A stretch of 64,000 nucleotides of DNA from Mansonella perstans (Eukaryota; Nematoda; Chromadorea; Rhabditida; Onchocercidae), in contig JBAMDO010000029.1 of NCBI GenBank assembly GCA_037074765.1, positions 1-64,000 on the forward strand, given 5' to 3'. Every line of letters begins with the position of its first letter. Within the stretch, counting starts at the first letter, position 1. The notes beneath the pieces are model-generated. The model did no database searches. It worked only from the letters and a program-made list of their open reading frames with translations, and had not been told where the DNA came from. The position numbers were made by a program, and so were the translations under genes. Of the stretch, positions 12,298 through 24,731 are shown piece after piece.

Positions 12298-13492
12298 AAA
12301 AAAAAAAACATTCTGGTAGTTAGCAAATAAGTTTTGATAAGTAATTTTCAATTAGTGATAGCATATATCACGAGTTTATTGTTAAATTAAATCTGTTGTT
12401 AAATCGTCTAATAATCTAAATCTGTTGTTAAATTTTGGCAAAGAACTTCTGATAAGCTGAAGCAATGCTCAATTCTTTATGGCTTAGCTTTGTGGTTGAT
12501 AAACAAATCGATAAATCCTTTTAAGCAGCAACTTTAATTCAGAAGATCATAAAGTAAAATGTTTAATTTAATTTTGAACTAATGAATGTTCATGCTAACT
12601 GAAATGAATCTTCTCATCATTGTAACCTGTAAGTAAATAATGTAAACATTAAAGGATTCTTGTTCAAGCCATGGAGCTAACATCTTTTTAACTACTGCTA
12701 TTCACCACCAACAATTTCCTAAACAATAGCTTAACAATTATCATTTAGAAACTTTTATATCTTCTCGAGAATGAGCTATCAAATCCATGATGATTGATTT
12801 CATTCGCCTATGCATATGAAAATTTTCAATTTTTTTATCATTTTCTATGAGTAATATTTGCTTTTGTATAGCAATTTTACTGTTAATTAACAGAGCAACC
12901 TTACTGTTAATCAATATTGTAGATATGATAGTATATTTTAAAGGATTTAAAATTTTTCTTCAGATAGTTTCACTCTTTTAACTTAATTTCAGATCTCCTC
13001 TTTAGCTAATCCTTTACTGTTTAGAATTTAGATTTCTCGAATCTTTTGCCATGATTATACTAGGTTGAAATGATTTATACTTTACGCATCTTTGACGTAA
13101 TTGACGTAATCAATGACACAACTTTATCAATATCATTACTTTTTTTATCACTATAAAGCGGAGTCTCTCTGTTGAATATCTATGAAATCCTTGTCGTCTC
13201 CAGCGTACACAACATTTTCATTCCGTCAAATCACCGTGAAATATAAAAGTATGACTAAGTACGTGCGTCCGACACTCAGATAGTTTATGTTTCATTCTCT
13301 GTTATACATCAACTGTTTTGAAAGTTAGAGATGTTTAAACGTGAAATCAAGTCAGAAATTTGCATTGTGATACTGCGAATTTCTGTGATAATGAGCTACG
13401 TGTTATTACGTGTTACGTGTTACTACATGTTACGACCTACAATATTAACGTCATTTGTGAGGTGATACAGGATGAAGATGGACGAGTTACGA

Positions 13493-13560
13493 ATCAAATG
13501 TGCATTAGTTTAGATCAGGGACAAGTTACGAATTAAATGTACATTAGTTTAGGTCAGCTT
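13493..13560. repeat. Two tandem diverged copies of a ~40-base unit
   Basis: GAGTTACGAATCAAATGTGC is followed about 40 bases later by AAGTTACGAATTAAATGTAC, with matching flanks (ATTAGTTTAGATCAG / ATTAGTTTAGGTCAG). It lies upstream of the sulfurtransferase gene. Its role is unknown. Confidence 0.8.
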
Positions 13561-13671
13561 GATCTGAGCATGATATGATGTATTAGCGTTTTTCTAAAGT
13601 GTCGTGATCGTTTTGCAGAGCTTCAACTTTTCTCTAATGGATATCCTTTTCAATGAATAGAAGAGTGCAAG

Positions 13672-15707
13672 ATGAAATTAAAAAATTTTATCAGTACATC
13701 AGTGATTGCTGACCTTCTAAGGGTATGTTTATCCTTGAAGCAATTAAAAGATTTTGATAAATAATGAACTAATTACTTTATTTATCTACGAATTCAACAT
13801 TATAGGAGATCTCTATAAAATGGCATATTTTTAGAAAAATAGATTCAAAAATGGTGGTGGTTATCGATTATTGGATTGTGGGGGAGGCTTTCAACCACGA
13901 AATCATGATGACTTCATGAAAACCAAGTATGCAAGATTCGAGGAAATGATGGGCTTGAATACGAAGTACTGAATTAGCATTGAATCTTGCAGAATCAATT
14001 AAGGCATAGATTAATATTTTCCTTGTAATATTTAATAAAATTTCCGATTTTAGACAGTATCGCGAATATTTGGAAAAGCACATTCCGCAAGCGGTTTACA
14101 TGGATCTCAACATAGCTACTTATCCCAGCCTTTACGAACCGTACGCTATGTATCCACCTGAAATATTCCAGAAATATGTCCGCTTACTGGGTATCAATCG
14201 ATCGGAGCAAATCATCTTATATGGCAGGGGAGGCATTGCTGGCATGTTGCTTCCCTGTCGCATTTCTTGGCTGTTTAAGGTCTGGGTCAAACCTAACTAA
14301 AAAGTGAAAAAAATTAATTCTAGATTTCTTTTATCGCTATATTGCAGCCATTATTATTATTCACTATTATTATTATTATTATTATTATTATCATTATTAT
14401 TGTTATTATTATTGTTTCCTTTTTAGTTTGCTTCTCTATATTACATTACCAGAGTCTTTGTACTCTCATGGTTTGAGTTCTCCATGACTTCTGTTGCTTC
14501 CAGTTTTATTCTTTTTTTTTCAGTATTATGGTCATAGTGCTGTTTCTGTCATAGATGGCGGCTTAACAGCATGGGAAGAATGTGGCGGTGAAATTACTCG
14601 AGAAGTACCTGAAATTACTGTAAGTTATAGTTTTTTGTAATGAAACGAATTCTAAATTCCATTAAAATGAAGTCTAACTAGATGCTGAAGAAATCCTGAA
14701 AACAATTTCGTTTTCTATAGTGAAAAACACCGCTTACGCATCTATGATGTAATATGTTTAAAATGAAATTGGATGAAACTGGAATTCAAATATCATATTT
14801 AAAGCCAGGTAATTGGACAGCAGGACTTTGTCCGGATTACGTTGTAACATATGAACAGCTTGTCGAGAAGGATTCTAGTGGGATGAACATGTTTGATAAA
14901 GCTGACCAGATAAGTCACTTATGTTTTAAAAAAATTTTTTGTAGTAGAAGAGCAATTTCACTTTTCGTTTATAACTATTTTTACTATAAAGAACCGAATT
15001 TTCTGCAGATTTTCAGTATTGGATAGATCTATGATAGCAGTTAGATAGTTGATGACAAATTACAAGACATCTGATACACGGAAAATTGTTTCATCTTTAA
15101 ATTTCCACTTTAGATAAATTTTCTCGACTCGCGTCCAAGAGATCAGTTCCAGGGAAAGGTTAATACTATGCTCGATCCAAAAAGTTCGAATTTTCCTTGT
15201 TTCTTTTTTCGTTCCATGGATTTCTCACTTTTGAATACAAACGAAATGCTTCAGTCAAAAAAGCCAGTATCGAGTAAAATGTTCATATCACTCATTTACT
15301 CTTTAAAATAAATTTTTATATTATCCAACTTCTAGGGGTGAGCGGTTCACATGTCCCAGGAACAAAGTGTGCACCGGCAGTAGAAATGATTAACGAAAAG
15401 AACTGTTTAAAAGATCCAAACGAGATCAAAAGCTGTAAGTAAATTACAACTACTTTAACTTCTAAAAGTAACCGCCGTAACGATTTGTCTGGAAAGGGAA
15501 ATGCCTATTTTAGGATTTTCATCTTCAGGGTTACAAAAATGCGGTTTCAAACAAGATCTTCCAGTCATCTCACAGTGTTTGCTTGGAATACAGGCTTGCT
15601 TGTTGAATTCAGTCATCGAGGATTTGTTCCCATCCGTACGTCCACGTGTCTATCATGGATCATGCTTTGAACTGCAAGCTCGCGACCCAAAAAGAATATC
15701 CGAATAG
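13672..15707 (+). CDS. Rhodanese-type sulfurtransferase (3-mercaptopyruvate/thiosulfate sulfurtransferase family)
   Basis: Eight exons: 13672-13722, 13835-13926, 14054-14279, 14524-14619, 14805-14909 (or -14913), 15114-15158, 15336-15434 and 15529-15707. Two rhodanese domains are visible. The N-terminal one contains EKHIPQAVYMDLN, ILYGRGGIAGML and VSVIDGGLTAWEECGG. The C-terminal one contains FLDSRPRDQFQGK, GSHVPGTK and a CLLGIQAC loop holding the expected catalytic cysteine. Such enzymes move sulfane sulfur from 3-mercaptopyruvate or thiosulfate to acceptors. Two junctions are irregular. The exon-5 donor in the homologous frame is CAG|ATAAGT (AT, not GT), and exon 6 joins exon 7 one base out of phase. 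Using GT at 14914 instead restores an open frame of 298 residues but replaces the conserved exon-6 peptide. The gene is either unusually spliced or damaged. Confidence 0.88.
14347..14416. repeat. (ATT/TTA)n tract in an intron
   Basis: About 70 bases of imperfect ATT repeats in intron 3 of the sulfurtransferase gene. Confidence 0.9.
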
Positions 15708-15988
15708 TTATTACCCGGATCAAGAACTTGTTAAAAACATGAAATGAAGCGAACTATTGAAGCTTGTGATGCACTTTGAAAAGAACACCTCAACATCCTC
15801 ATGTGCAACTATATTAATGTTAGTAGTTTGAATGACTGATAAGATTAATGCGGAAAAGCTTATCTGACGATTATATAACTTACTCGACAATGAAGTGGAC
15901 ACAGTTAATCTAAGAAACTTATAAGATCCAAGTGTGCTGTTCTGCAGCACTTAGTTCAAAGTTTAACATTGTATATTCCAAAATATGC

Positions 15989-16002
15989 AATAAAAGTTTA
16001 TT
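15989..16002. promoter_or_regulatory. Bidirectional poly(A) signal between convergent genes
   Basis: AATAAAAGTTTATT reads as AATAAA on both strands. It lies 282 bases past the sulfurtransferase stop (+) and about 250 bases past the SCCPDH stop (-), so one near-palindrome can serve both convergent transcripts. Confidence 0.6.
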
Positions 16003-16249
16003 TTCTTCATGTTCCAAGTTTTAAATTCATAATTTAGATTGTTTCCTTCAAGCATTTAAGCTATTCAGGATACAAAGTTATCCTCATATACTTTTTAGTG
16101 ATCGCTTGTCCAACTCCTGCTTTTAATCTGCAATGTTTCCGCAACACTAGTGTTCATCAATTTTAACGATTTATCATGGTAAAATGATAATGTTGAATAA
16201 GTGATTTTTTTTTTTACGATAACAAATAAGTTGAGAGAGTACATAAAAA

Positions 16250-19200
16250 TCATTCGAGCTCATCAACAATTTCAAATCGAACACCATATCTTTCGAGACG
16301 ATCATAGATCCCTGTTTTCTTGAATGCAGCCGCTGATGTGTATACTCCACTGCAAATTTTTAATTTTACTCATTCGATTATAGCAAAAAGTTTTAATAAT
16401 CAAAAAACCAAAAAGATTTTAATAATATCGTGCTTAATACGAATTGAAGAATTTGTATATTAGAAAATAGTTCATATTATATACTAACTGTATAAACTCC
16501 AAACAATTCACATGAAATTTCATTCATCAACAAACTAAAATATTATACTCAAAAAAGAACACATGCCACATTACTTTTTCAAGTGATCACGACTAGGTAA
16601 CATGAAAATAGATTGTTTCCTTTTTGAATCTGCTTGGCAATGGCCATTTTTCACTTCATATTTCAAGAAAATTTACCCTTTTGGAAGTTTATCGGAATCA
16701 TTGAGCAGCGATAGTGCAGAAGCTAAAACACAAGCTGAAGTGGCAATGTATCCGGCGTCTGGACCCACACAACGAGCTATCACCTGTAGAAAATCAAACA
16801 ATCTGTTTGGGAAATTTATCGACCTAATCTTTCAAATCACGAAAAAAGACTTCTGCTTAAACATACCGAACAGAACCATCATTTAATTCTACAATACTGA
16901 ATGAATTCAGTGCAATTGGACTACCTGTTTAGATGGTTTAACTTTGTACTCATCAAAAGAATCGTGCTTTTCTGGCCAACCATTACCAAAGAACCAATAA
17001 GTGAATGATGCTTGCTTAACCTGAAAATTTGAAACGATAGATTATGTACTCATATAATCCCTTCTCCTTTAACATACTATGGGAATACTTGTATGTCACA
17101 ATAAATAATTATCTGTTACTGTGATTCGCGAAAAGCTTTCACAAAAAAGCTAATAATAAATATAATATTGAAATTAATTTTGAAAATTGATTTTTCCTGT
17201 TCAGCAGTAGGTCCCGAATCTTTGAACATGCCAAAACTACATAGTCCTGGATGTGCCAACAAAAAATCTTTCATAAACGACATTTTGGCAGCAGCGGAGA
17301 AAACCACAAGCCATAGAGAAAGTAGACAAGCCCACAAAAATGATTTAACTCGAATGAATGTTTCCACTTGAGTCTGAAATATGTTACCAAAATCATTCCT
17401 GAAGTTGAACATTATAATACGATGAACTACAACATATTGCATATTGTTTGTGCCGAAAGATCTCTGAAAACTTGGCGACCAAACAATTTCATAATTAAAA
17501 CAATTTCCAAAAGGATAACAATTAAGTGATAGTTGGCATTTCTAATTAGTGATATTTTTTGAATTATTGACGACTATAAAAGAATATATATATTTATTTG
17601 ACATGTATGATAACGAATTGCCAACAAGACAATTCTTGTTTTTAAGCTGATTAAATTTATGTAAGCCCGGTGTGACTTTGATAAATTCCACATTTATAAA
17701 TTCCAGATTCTACATTAATCTACTAAATAATAATCGGAATAAGTTAATTTAATAACAGCCAAATCTATTATTACTGATATAAAAAAATTTTACAGTATCG
17801 ATCGATAAAAGAATTCATCATAGCAAACTTTATTATTCCTAATAAAAAAATCGATAGTATACTTCTAGTTTCACGCATCTAGAAACATTACTGGAAAAAA
17901 AGAACGTAATTATGAAAAAATTTTAATTCTCCAAAAAAATAGTTTCCCTGGAATTTTTGAAAAAAATAGATCGCTAAAAAAATAATATGTAAAGAAATCA
18001 AATTTCTTTATTTCTATTTATTTCTTTCACACTAAATTTACATTATCATTAATTTTTCTCGTTCATCATAAATGTTCTTTCAATAGGCAAAAGACAAGGC
18101 CTAAAACGATATAATGATTATTTTACTCCTACTCTTCCATTCACCCGATGGTTTTGAGTTTTTGGAAATTGAAAAAAACTGTTTCCGAATTTTTGGTCAT
18201 TTCTCAGAACAAACACATTTTTCTTTCACTTTTCCTTTATTTCGCTACTATTTTCTCTCTCTCTCTCTCGAGGGGTCGAAAATTTATTTTTTTAAATTGA
18301 TTTGTAATCATTTTGTGTAATTCTCTTTCTTCTTTTCTTTTCCAAATAAATTTCGAATCCCTCAAATACATGAATTATCCGTCGTCCTAAATATTCAATT
18401 CTCGTTTATAAATTCGTAATTGAAATGTGCAATACGCGATGATTTCTCTTTTTCATCCCAAAAATACTACCGCTGAATTACACTCAATACTAATCAAGTA
18501 AGCATTACAATAAAGATTGCTAAAGTGATAGCAAACTGATAACATTACAGTTTAAAAGTTCCTGGTTTTTCACAGCTTTATATATTACAGAATTAAAAGC
18601 CTAACTTTTCTAAAAATGCTTATAGACATCATAATTTCATTGTAAACTAAACATTTAATCATCACCCACCCGTTCTATTTTCTTAAAACTTTGTCATCTT
18701 CCAATTGGTACCTAACAAACATAGGCACTAAATTTTCGTAATAAATCACAAAAAATAGTACGAAGAAGCTATTCATTATTTGTTGCAACAAAATAAAATT
18801 ATTTTCTAATATCACTACGAAATAAAACTTTGTTACTCTTTCCGTTCTACAAACATTATTTCAAAATGATAAGCAACTGAAATGTCTAAAATAAATTTTA
18901 AATAGATCCACTGCATCAAAAAAAAGAAGAGAAAAAAAAACGAAAGTTACTTCTGAAGAGTGCGTGCGTACGGAAAGAAAATTTCCAACCCTTATTTTTA
19001 ACAATTATAGAAAAATTCAGTTTTTCCTCCACAGTGATTTTCCAATAATGTTTTAACAAGAAAATTAGTAGTTAAATGTTCCTAACGTAAAAAGTGGCAC
19101 GTAATAAGTGGCAGAGAATCTTTCGCTGCGTGAAAAGCAAATTTCAGGAACAATAATAGCTTGCTTGCTATCATGTAAAATATGTGCATGATTTACTCCT

Positions 19201-21284
19201 GGATATGCATCAATCAAAATTGAGTATCGGAATAAACAAGTGCCTTGAATCCATTATAGTTAAAGAATCCGTTGTGAAAATAGTGAAAAATGTTACCAAG
19301 AAATGAACTTACTGGTAAGACATTGTGCAATTTGTAGTCAAAATATTGAGATCGAGTAACAACACTTTTGTCGGATCCAAGAAATGGAAGGCACCATCCA
19401 TCAATTTCTTCATTGAACCAAAAGGTACCCCTGGAAAATAAATACATAACAAACATCAACAGTATGTTCCAGTTTTTGATATATCGCGTAAATTCTCAAA
19501 CCTCTTCGGTGCCCGGAATGAGCTTCTTGGCAATCGTTCTGGCATAATACTTCGTCTTATTTTACCCAAGCCATCAGTCAGCATATTTGCCATACCCAAA
19601 ACTAAAGTGCGATATGTGCCTGCATTGAACGAATAACCCTGAAAACACAGTCTTTAAATTATTAACATCATGTTTTTACACTAACATATACAGCACTACT
19701 TTTTAATAAGAATTTTACATTGTTCCCTACGGAATTTGTTCGCAACTTTTTTTATTTAAAAAAAAAAGATCCTTATTGAGCATAAAAGGTCATGTAGACG
19801 TCAAAATGCATAGAGAAGATTTCATAGAAAACTGATTACCAAAAGTTAGAAAGTAATAACGCTCAAAGCAAGACAAAGATTACACTTCTCAAGAAAGTAA
19901 AATAAAAGAACAAATTATGCTAATATAATTATTAGCTTTGCATCACTAGAAGATAAGCAACATGAAGGAAATGAGTAAATACATAAATGATATCATACCG
20001 CAGGTCCTGTATTTAGTTGTACGAATGTTTCCACATGATTTAGCTGACCAACAAATTGCTCTTTCAGAAAATTAATACCCAAATCACATGGAATACTATC
20101 CCAACCGCATGCACCAACCACATGCACACCTTTTTCTTCAGCAATACCAGCGTATTTCATTTGCATTGATTCCAAGAACTATAATAAAATTGGGTAAATT
20201 TACAGAGTAAAAGAGTTAAACAATATGAAAAAAATTACTTGCAATAAAATACAAAAAATAATTACCGCAGGTTCCCCCGAAATATCCACATAACTGGCAC
20301 TATTTTCCACAGCAGCCTTTACAACTGCTTCGCCATACAATCGATACTACAATCAGAGAATTAGCTTCTATAACTTAAAATACAGCATAAAATGAAAATT
20401 GTGGCTCAAAGCATTAAGATGATTACACTCAAACTTGTAGCGTTAATTTCAGAAAGTAACGGAGATAAAAAAATTGTTAGCAAATGAAACAACTTACAGG
20501 GCCAACAACATTAATGATAACTTTTGCTTGCTTCGCCATTGCATTTAACGTAGATTCATCATAACTATTGGCAATAATTATGGGCAGATGTCGTAAATCT
20601 TTGCCTAAAAGTTTTAAATATTCTGTTTGCCAAAAACTTTCGCTTTTTTTCATAGCAGTTTACTTTCTATCTATCTCTACTCCTTTCTCTCTTCATCAAT
20701 GTATAGCTAAAGTAAATGTTCAGACACTGAGTTAAGAAAAATTAGTAACAAAAAAAAACCATCACAAGCCAAGGGATAAACAAAAAAAACAACAATCCAC
20801 AAACAAAAAAGTAGCAAAAAAAACAATTAATTTTTTAAAAAAAAAACCTAGATTAAAAGCTCTGATAATTAAAATTTACAACTCCTAAAAAACTCCTAAA
20901 AAAAATTACTCCTAAAATATTTATAGCAATAAACTTACATAACTCTATATATAAATAAATGACAAAAACATCTCTAACAGACCTATAATCTAAAACCAAT
21001 AATAATTCCCAACAAATTAACAAAATATTATTTTTATTAAGACAATATTGACATTTTGTTGAAAGAAAATTTGCTTTTTTTTTTTAAAAGAAAATTTTTT
21101 GTTAAATGATTTTACCTAATTCTTCACTTGTATCTTCTAGCAATTTTTTTAAACGACTTTCACTTCGTCCTGCAATAGCAAAGGTCACATTCTCTCGTTC
21201 CTGTTCAACCAACAGTTTAAGAACATAAGCTCCCGTAAAGCCACTGGCACCATATAATATAATATCGAAACGATCATGTGACAT
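16250..21284 (-). CDS. SCCPDH: Saccharopine dehydrogenase-like oxidoreductase (SCCPDH)
   Basis: Ten exons: 21284-21116, 20604-20498, 20346-20266, 20178-19999, 19638-19502, 19430-19313, 17373-17197, 17020-16925, 16783-16677 and 16349-16250. They total 1,272 bases (423 residues), close to the human protein. The N-terminus is a Rossmann NAD(P)-binding fold (DIILYGASGFTGAYVLKLL). It is followed by NVVGPYRLYGEAVVKAA, SYVDISGEPAFLE and GACGWDSIPCDLGI. A hydrophobic segment (SFLWACLLSLWLVVFSAA) lies in the C-terminal half, then YWFFGNGW and a GGVYTSAAAF ending. The family is linked to lipid droplets and membranes; its exact reaction is not established and it is not a classical lysine-pathway enzyme. 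Intron 6 is about 1.9 kb. The exon-7 donor demanded by homology is CAG|GAAAAA rather than GT; a GT at 17142 would instead add 18 in-frame residues. Confidence 0.93.
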
Positions 21285-21293
21285 TTTCAGTAT

Positions 21294-21304
21294 CTAAAAA
21301 TTAT
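21294..21304 (-). promoter_or_regulatory. Likely spliced-leader acceptor of SCCPDH
   Basis: Minus-strand TTTTTAG is followed by a nine-base leader (ATACTGAAA) and the ATG at 21284. No donor pairs with it, so SL trans-splicing is the simplest reading. Confidence 0.5.
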
Positions 21305-21853
21305 AAATTTCCTGCAAACAAACAATTAAAATGAGTTGAAAATGAGCTGAAACGAGAATAACTTCAATAGTTGCACATCACTTTATCATCAATTTCATCA
21401 ACCTATTCCAAACAATTTCTTATCAGCGAGCAAATTTCTTTTTTTATTCAAAAAGACCAGAGATCAAGGTGATCATCGTACATTAAATATTACGACCTAA
21501 CATTTTAAATTTAAAACAAATGTGTGGTCTTATTTAATAATTTAATTTCTTTTTTTTTTTTCAACAAATCAAACGATGAGAAATTATTCTATTAAAATAA
21601 CGTTGAAAAGATTACCGGCAACTAAAAATACAATATTTTTTTTTTTTTTTATGTGAATTTACGTTTGAAAAATAAATTTACGACGGTTGGAAAAAGAAAG
21701 ATATCAAATTGCATTCAACTGTATGTCATCGTTCCACGTTTGAATCTACTTTCAGTTTCTTTCCCTCTTGACCTCTAATCTATTGATTAGGGTCAAATGG
21801 CAAAACATGCAGAGGAAAAGGTCAAGATATACATCTCTTCTTAAGCTGAATCA

Positions 21854-22090
21854 TCATCCTTCTAACTCAAATGTATTACAATCGATTAATGGTAGAACTA
21901 CATTTTTGCTCGAAGAGGAATGGGCATCAATAACCTTTTTTTTATACGAAATAGAACAGCAATAGTAGCAAAGAGGACCACTGACTGACTGTATCGCGCT
22001 GTTTAATTTCTCACCATTAAAACCAATATGATGAATGCTTACTGAACTATACTTCAGAATTAAATGTCTAACCACCTGTTGCAATCGCAT
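21854..22090 (-). CDS. Intronless 78-codon open frame, doubtful gene
   Basis: ATG 22090 opens a frame of 78 residues with fairly even codon use and a CYYCC cluster (LCYYCCSISYKKK). It sits about 570 bases upstream of SCCPDH on the same strand. There is no signal peptide, no known motif and no spliced-leader acceptor of quality, and the plus strand is open over part of it too. It could be an exon of an unrecognised gene or chance. Confidence 0.2.
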   Translation of the reverse strand: MRLQQVVRHLILKYSSVSIHHIGFNGEKLNSAIQSVSGPLCYYCCSISYKKKVIDAHSSSSKNVVLPLIDCNTFELEG

Positions 22091-24593
22091 AGTTCAAATG
22101 AGCCCTATGCAACTGATTCATTCAGTATAGTGCGATCATAAATCAAACTTAAATCAATTTTTTCGCAAATGTAATCACACAAATTCTGAAACCTGAAACA
22201 TATCATTCTTTTCCATTCCCTCACTATTTCAATGACATTCATGATTGGAGAAGTATTGGATAAGATTGTTATACTGTAATTATTGTTTACAAAATCAACT
22301 ATATTTTAAAACTGCACAGTTTTACTTCAATTTAAAAAATATAATTACAAAACAAAAACAAAAAAAAAAAAAAAAAAAAATGTACATAAAAACAATTGAT
22401 ACAAAAATAATAAACATAACCTAGCGAAGTTCCAAAATAACAGATCCTTTTTTTTTTTCATTTGAACTGAAAAAGTTAAAATCAAAAAAAAAGTTGAAAT
22501 TATGGAACGCAATATAAAACAGAAAGATTTCAGAATTGAATGTACAAATTGGATAGGAAATTATTTTTGTAAATTCTAGTAATATGAACTCTTATATGAA
22601 TGTGTGATACACAAACATATAAAAAGTAAATATTATCAGTTCCTCCAAAAGGAAATTGCAAAGTGATATTATCAATGGACAATTAAAGCACACTATAAAA
22701 ATGAAAGAATTTAGAATTATATTGAATACAATATGAATATGTCAAAAGAATATTTAGACAACAAGGAGGTCATTTGGAAATCAAAGAACAATATTCAATT
22801 GAAATGAACACTTTGAAAAAAAAAAAAAAAAATTTAAATTTCAATTAAAAATAACAACAGCAACAAAAATGCCGTGAACAATGTTCTCCGTTCTATTATA
22901 ACTCAACAATATGTAAGTAGATAACATTAGACTTACACATACACTGCTGAGATTCATCAATAATGATGGATGATAAACTCTCTATCACTTATCTCTAATG
23001 TGTACAATAAATTTGAGTCAAATTGTTTTAAAAATTTCGCTAAAATTCAAGAATTAATTAAGAAAATAATTATAAATTAATGATCTCTGAAAAAATGACA
23101 AGGTTTGAGATATCATTACAACATAATAACAAAGCAAAAATGGATATTTATGCTTTTTTAGCTTTTTTGATTTAAGGCTTAGAACATAAACATTTTGGAA
23201 ACTTATTGGAGCAGCTAATTTTTTTCGAAATTATCTTCCAAAATATTAATCAGATAAGTTAATGAAAAAAAAAAGCATTGCTGAATGAAAAGCTAAATGG
23301 GAATCAAATGAATAAATGATATACAAAACATCAATACATTTTAATATTAGATATCTTAAAATAAACACAATATCACAATGAATGTTCAGATTGCTTAGTA
23401 AAATTGCTTATTATTGCATATGCTCATCCTTAACAAAAAAATTCCAAAAAAAAAAAAAAACTGAAAGATATTACAAACCAGTAAGCTTCTCTTTGGTACT
23501 TCCTAAGGATGAAAATCTTACTAAACAAACAACGATTTCCATTCCAATTTGCAAATGCTAATTTCAGTAGTGTAAAAAATGTACTGACTCATCCCGCAAA
23601 AAAACAACATAACATATGAAAATAAAAGTGGAATAGAATATTAAAATCATAAATTAATTAATGAAAAATAAATGCACAATAAAGCTGCGCCACAACATTA
23701 ACTCGTTTTATTGTTACAAACAAAAAAAAAAAAAAAACACGAAAAATGGAAATATGATTGTTAAAATTCAGAAGACACGACAAGGTTCTATCCCAGATTT
23801 GGCATAAACCACAGAAGATCAGAACAACCTAAGCCTAAGCTCATCCCTAAACTATTTCAAATGCTTACACAGTTCAACTTAGTCAATGACACATTGAGGT
23901 AAACTAGATGTTTTCGCCAAACTTCTTTCTTCCACAAAGAATTACAATCACGAAAGAGATGCTGATAGAAGAATAACTAACACAATGTATATGTATCTAA
24001 GTGCAAAACAAAAAAAGCAAATAAAATAATTTTGAAGCAAAAGATAGATTCAATAACAAAATTAGAATAAGAAGAGCAATAAGCAGAGCTAATGAAGCGT
24101 TGAACAATAAAAATTTGCCCAATTTTTTCATAAATAATAAACGAAAAATTTCGAATTTGAAATATTTCTAGTGATGCACATAATTTAAATAATTAGCTCA
24201 ATTATTAATTTATCACAATTCCTCAATTTTTGATGTAATTACAAAAAACAAAAAAAAAGAACTTTACTGTGCAACTAAATATCAAATGAATCAAAAGCTC
24301 ATTTCATACCACTATTTATCAAAAGGTAATATGTAAAAATAATTACTTTAAAAATGTATTCAATTCCCAGCATCTTAGTTAATAAGTAAACGCACTTTTT
24401 TTTTTAAATCAGCAAAATTCTAAAATATGGACAAATGTTTTGAGATAATTTTTTGTAAAAATATAGAAATGATGGAAATGAAAAAATTGTGCAGTAAAAT
24501 GCTAAATGATACAAATGCAAAACGATTTAAACGAATACAGTACAGTGAAGCAACATAAAGATCATAAGCGAGAAAGAAAAAATATGCACTATG
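22091..24593. other. AT-rich intergenic stretch, nothing supported
   Basis: About 2.5 kb with many poly(A) runs (for example around 22361-22380, 23447-23460 and 23722-23737) and no frame with coding character on either strand. It may include 3' UTR of the upstream minus-strand SERTA gene. Confidence 0.5.
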
Positions 24594-24731
24594 CTAACCA
24601 CGTAAAGAAATTTCACTCAAAAAGTTAGTAGAGTCTTTGATGAAGTTGAGAAGAAATAAATATGCATCTTCGGGAGCAGCATAACCACTCAAATAGCCAT
24701 TTGGTCTCGTCTTTTTACCATAAAGACTTTT
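24594..24731 (-). CDS. Orphan terminal exon (possible alternative 3' exon of the SERTA gene)
   Basis: Behind a CCTTTAG acceptor, 45 codons read KSLYGKKTRPNGYLSGYAAP, then an aromatic, aliphatic run (EDAYLFLLNF) and end ...SEISLRG-TAG at 24596-24594. The composition is strongly protein-like in an otherwise noncoding 3-kb stretch. It starts in phase 0, which matches the end of exon 4 of the SERTA gene (26493), so it could be an alternative last exon replacing exon 5. It could also be the 3' end of a separate small gene. The sequence was not recognised. Confidence 0.5.
   Translation of the reverse strand, partial: KSLYGKKTRPNGYLSGYAAPEDAYLFLLNFIKDSTNFLSEISLRG

Noticed and set aside
17168..17371. 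Plus-strand open frame of 67 codons
   Set aside because: Antisense shadow of SCCPDH exon 7, which matches the family well on the minus strand.
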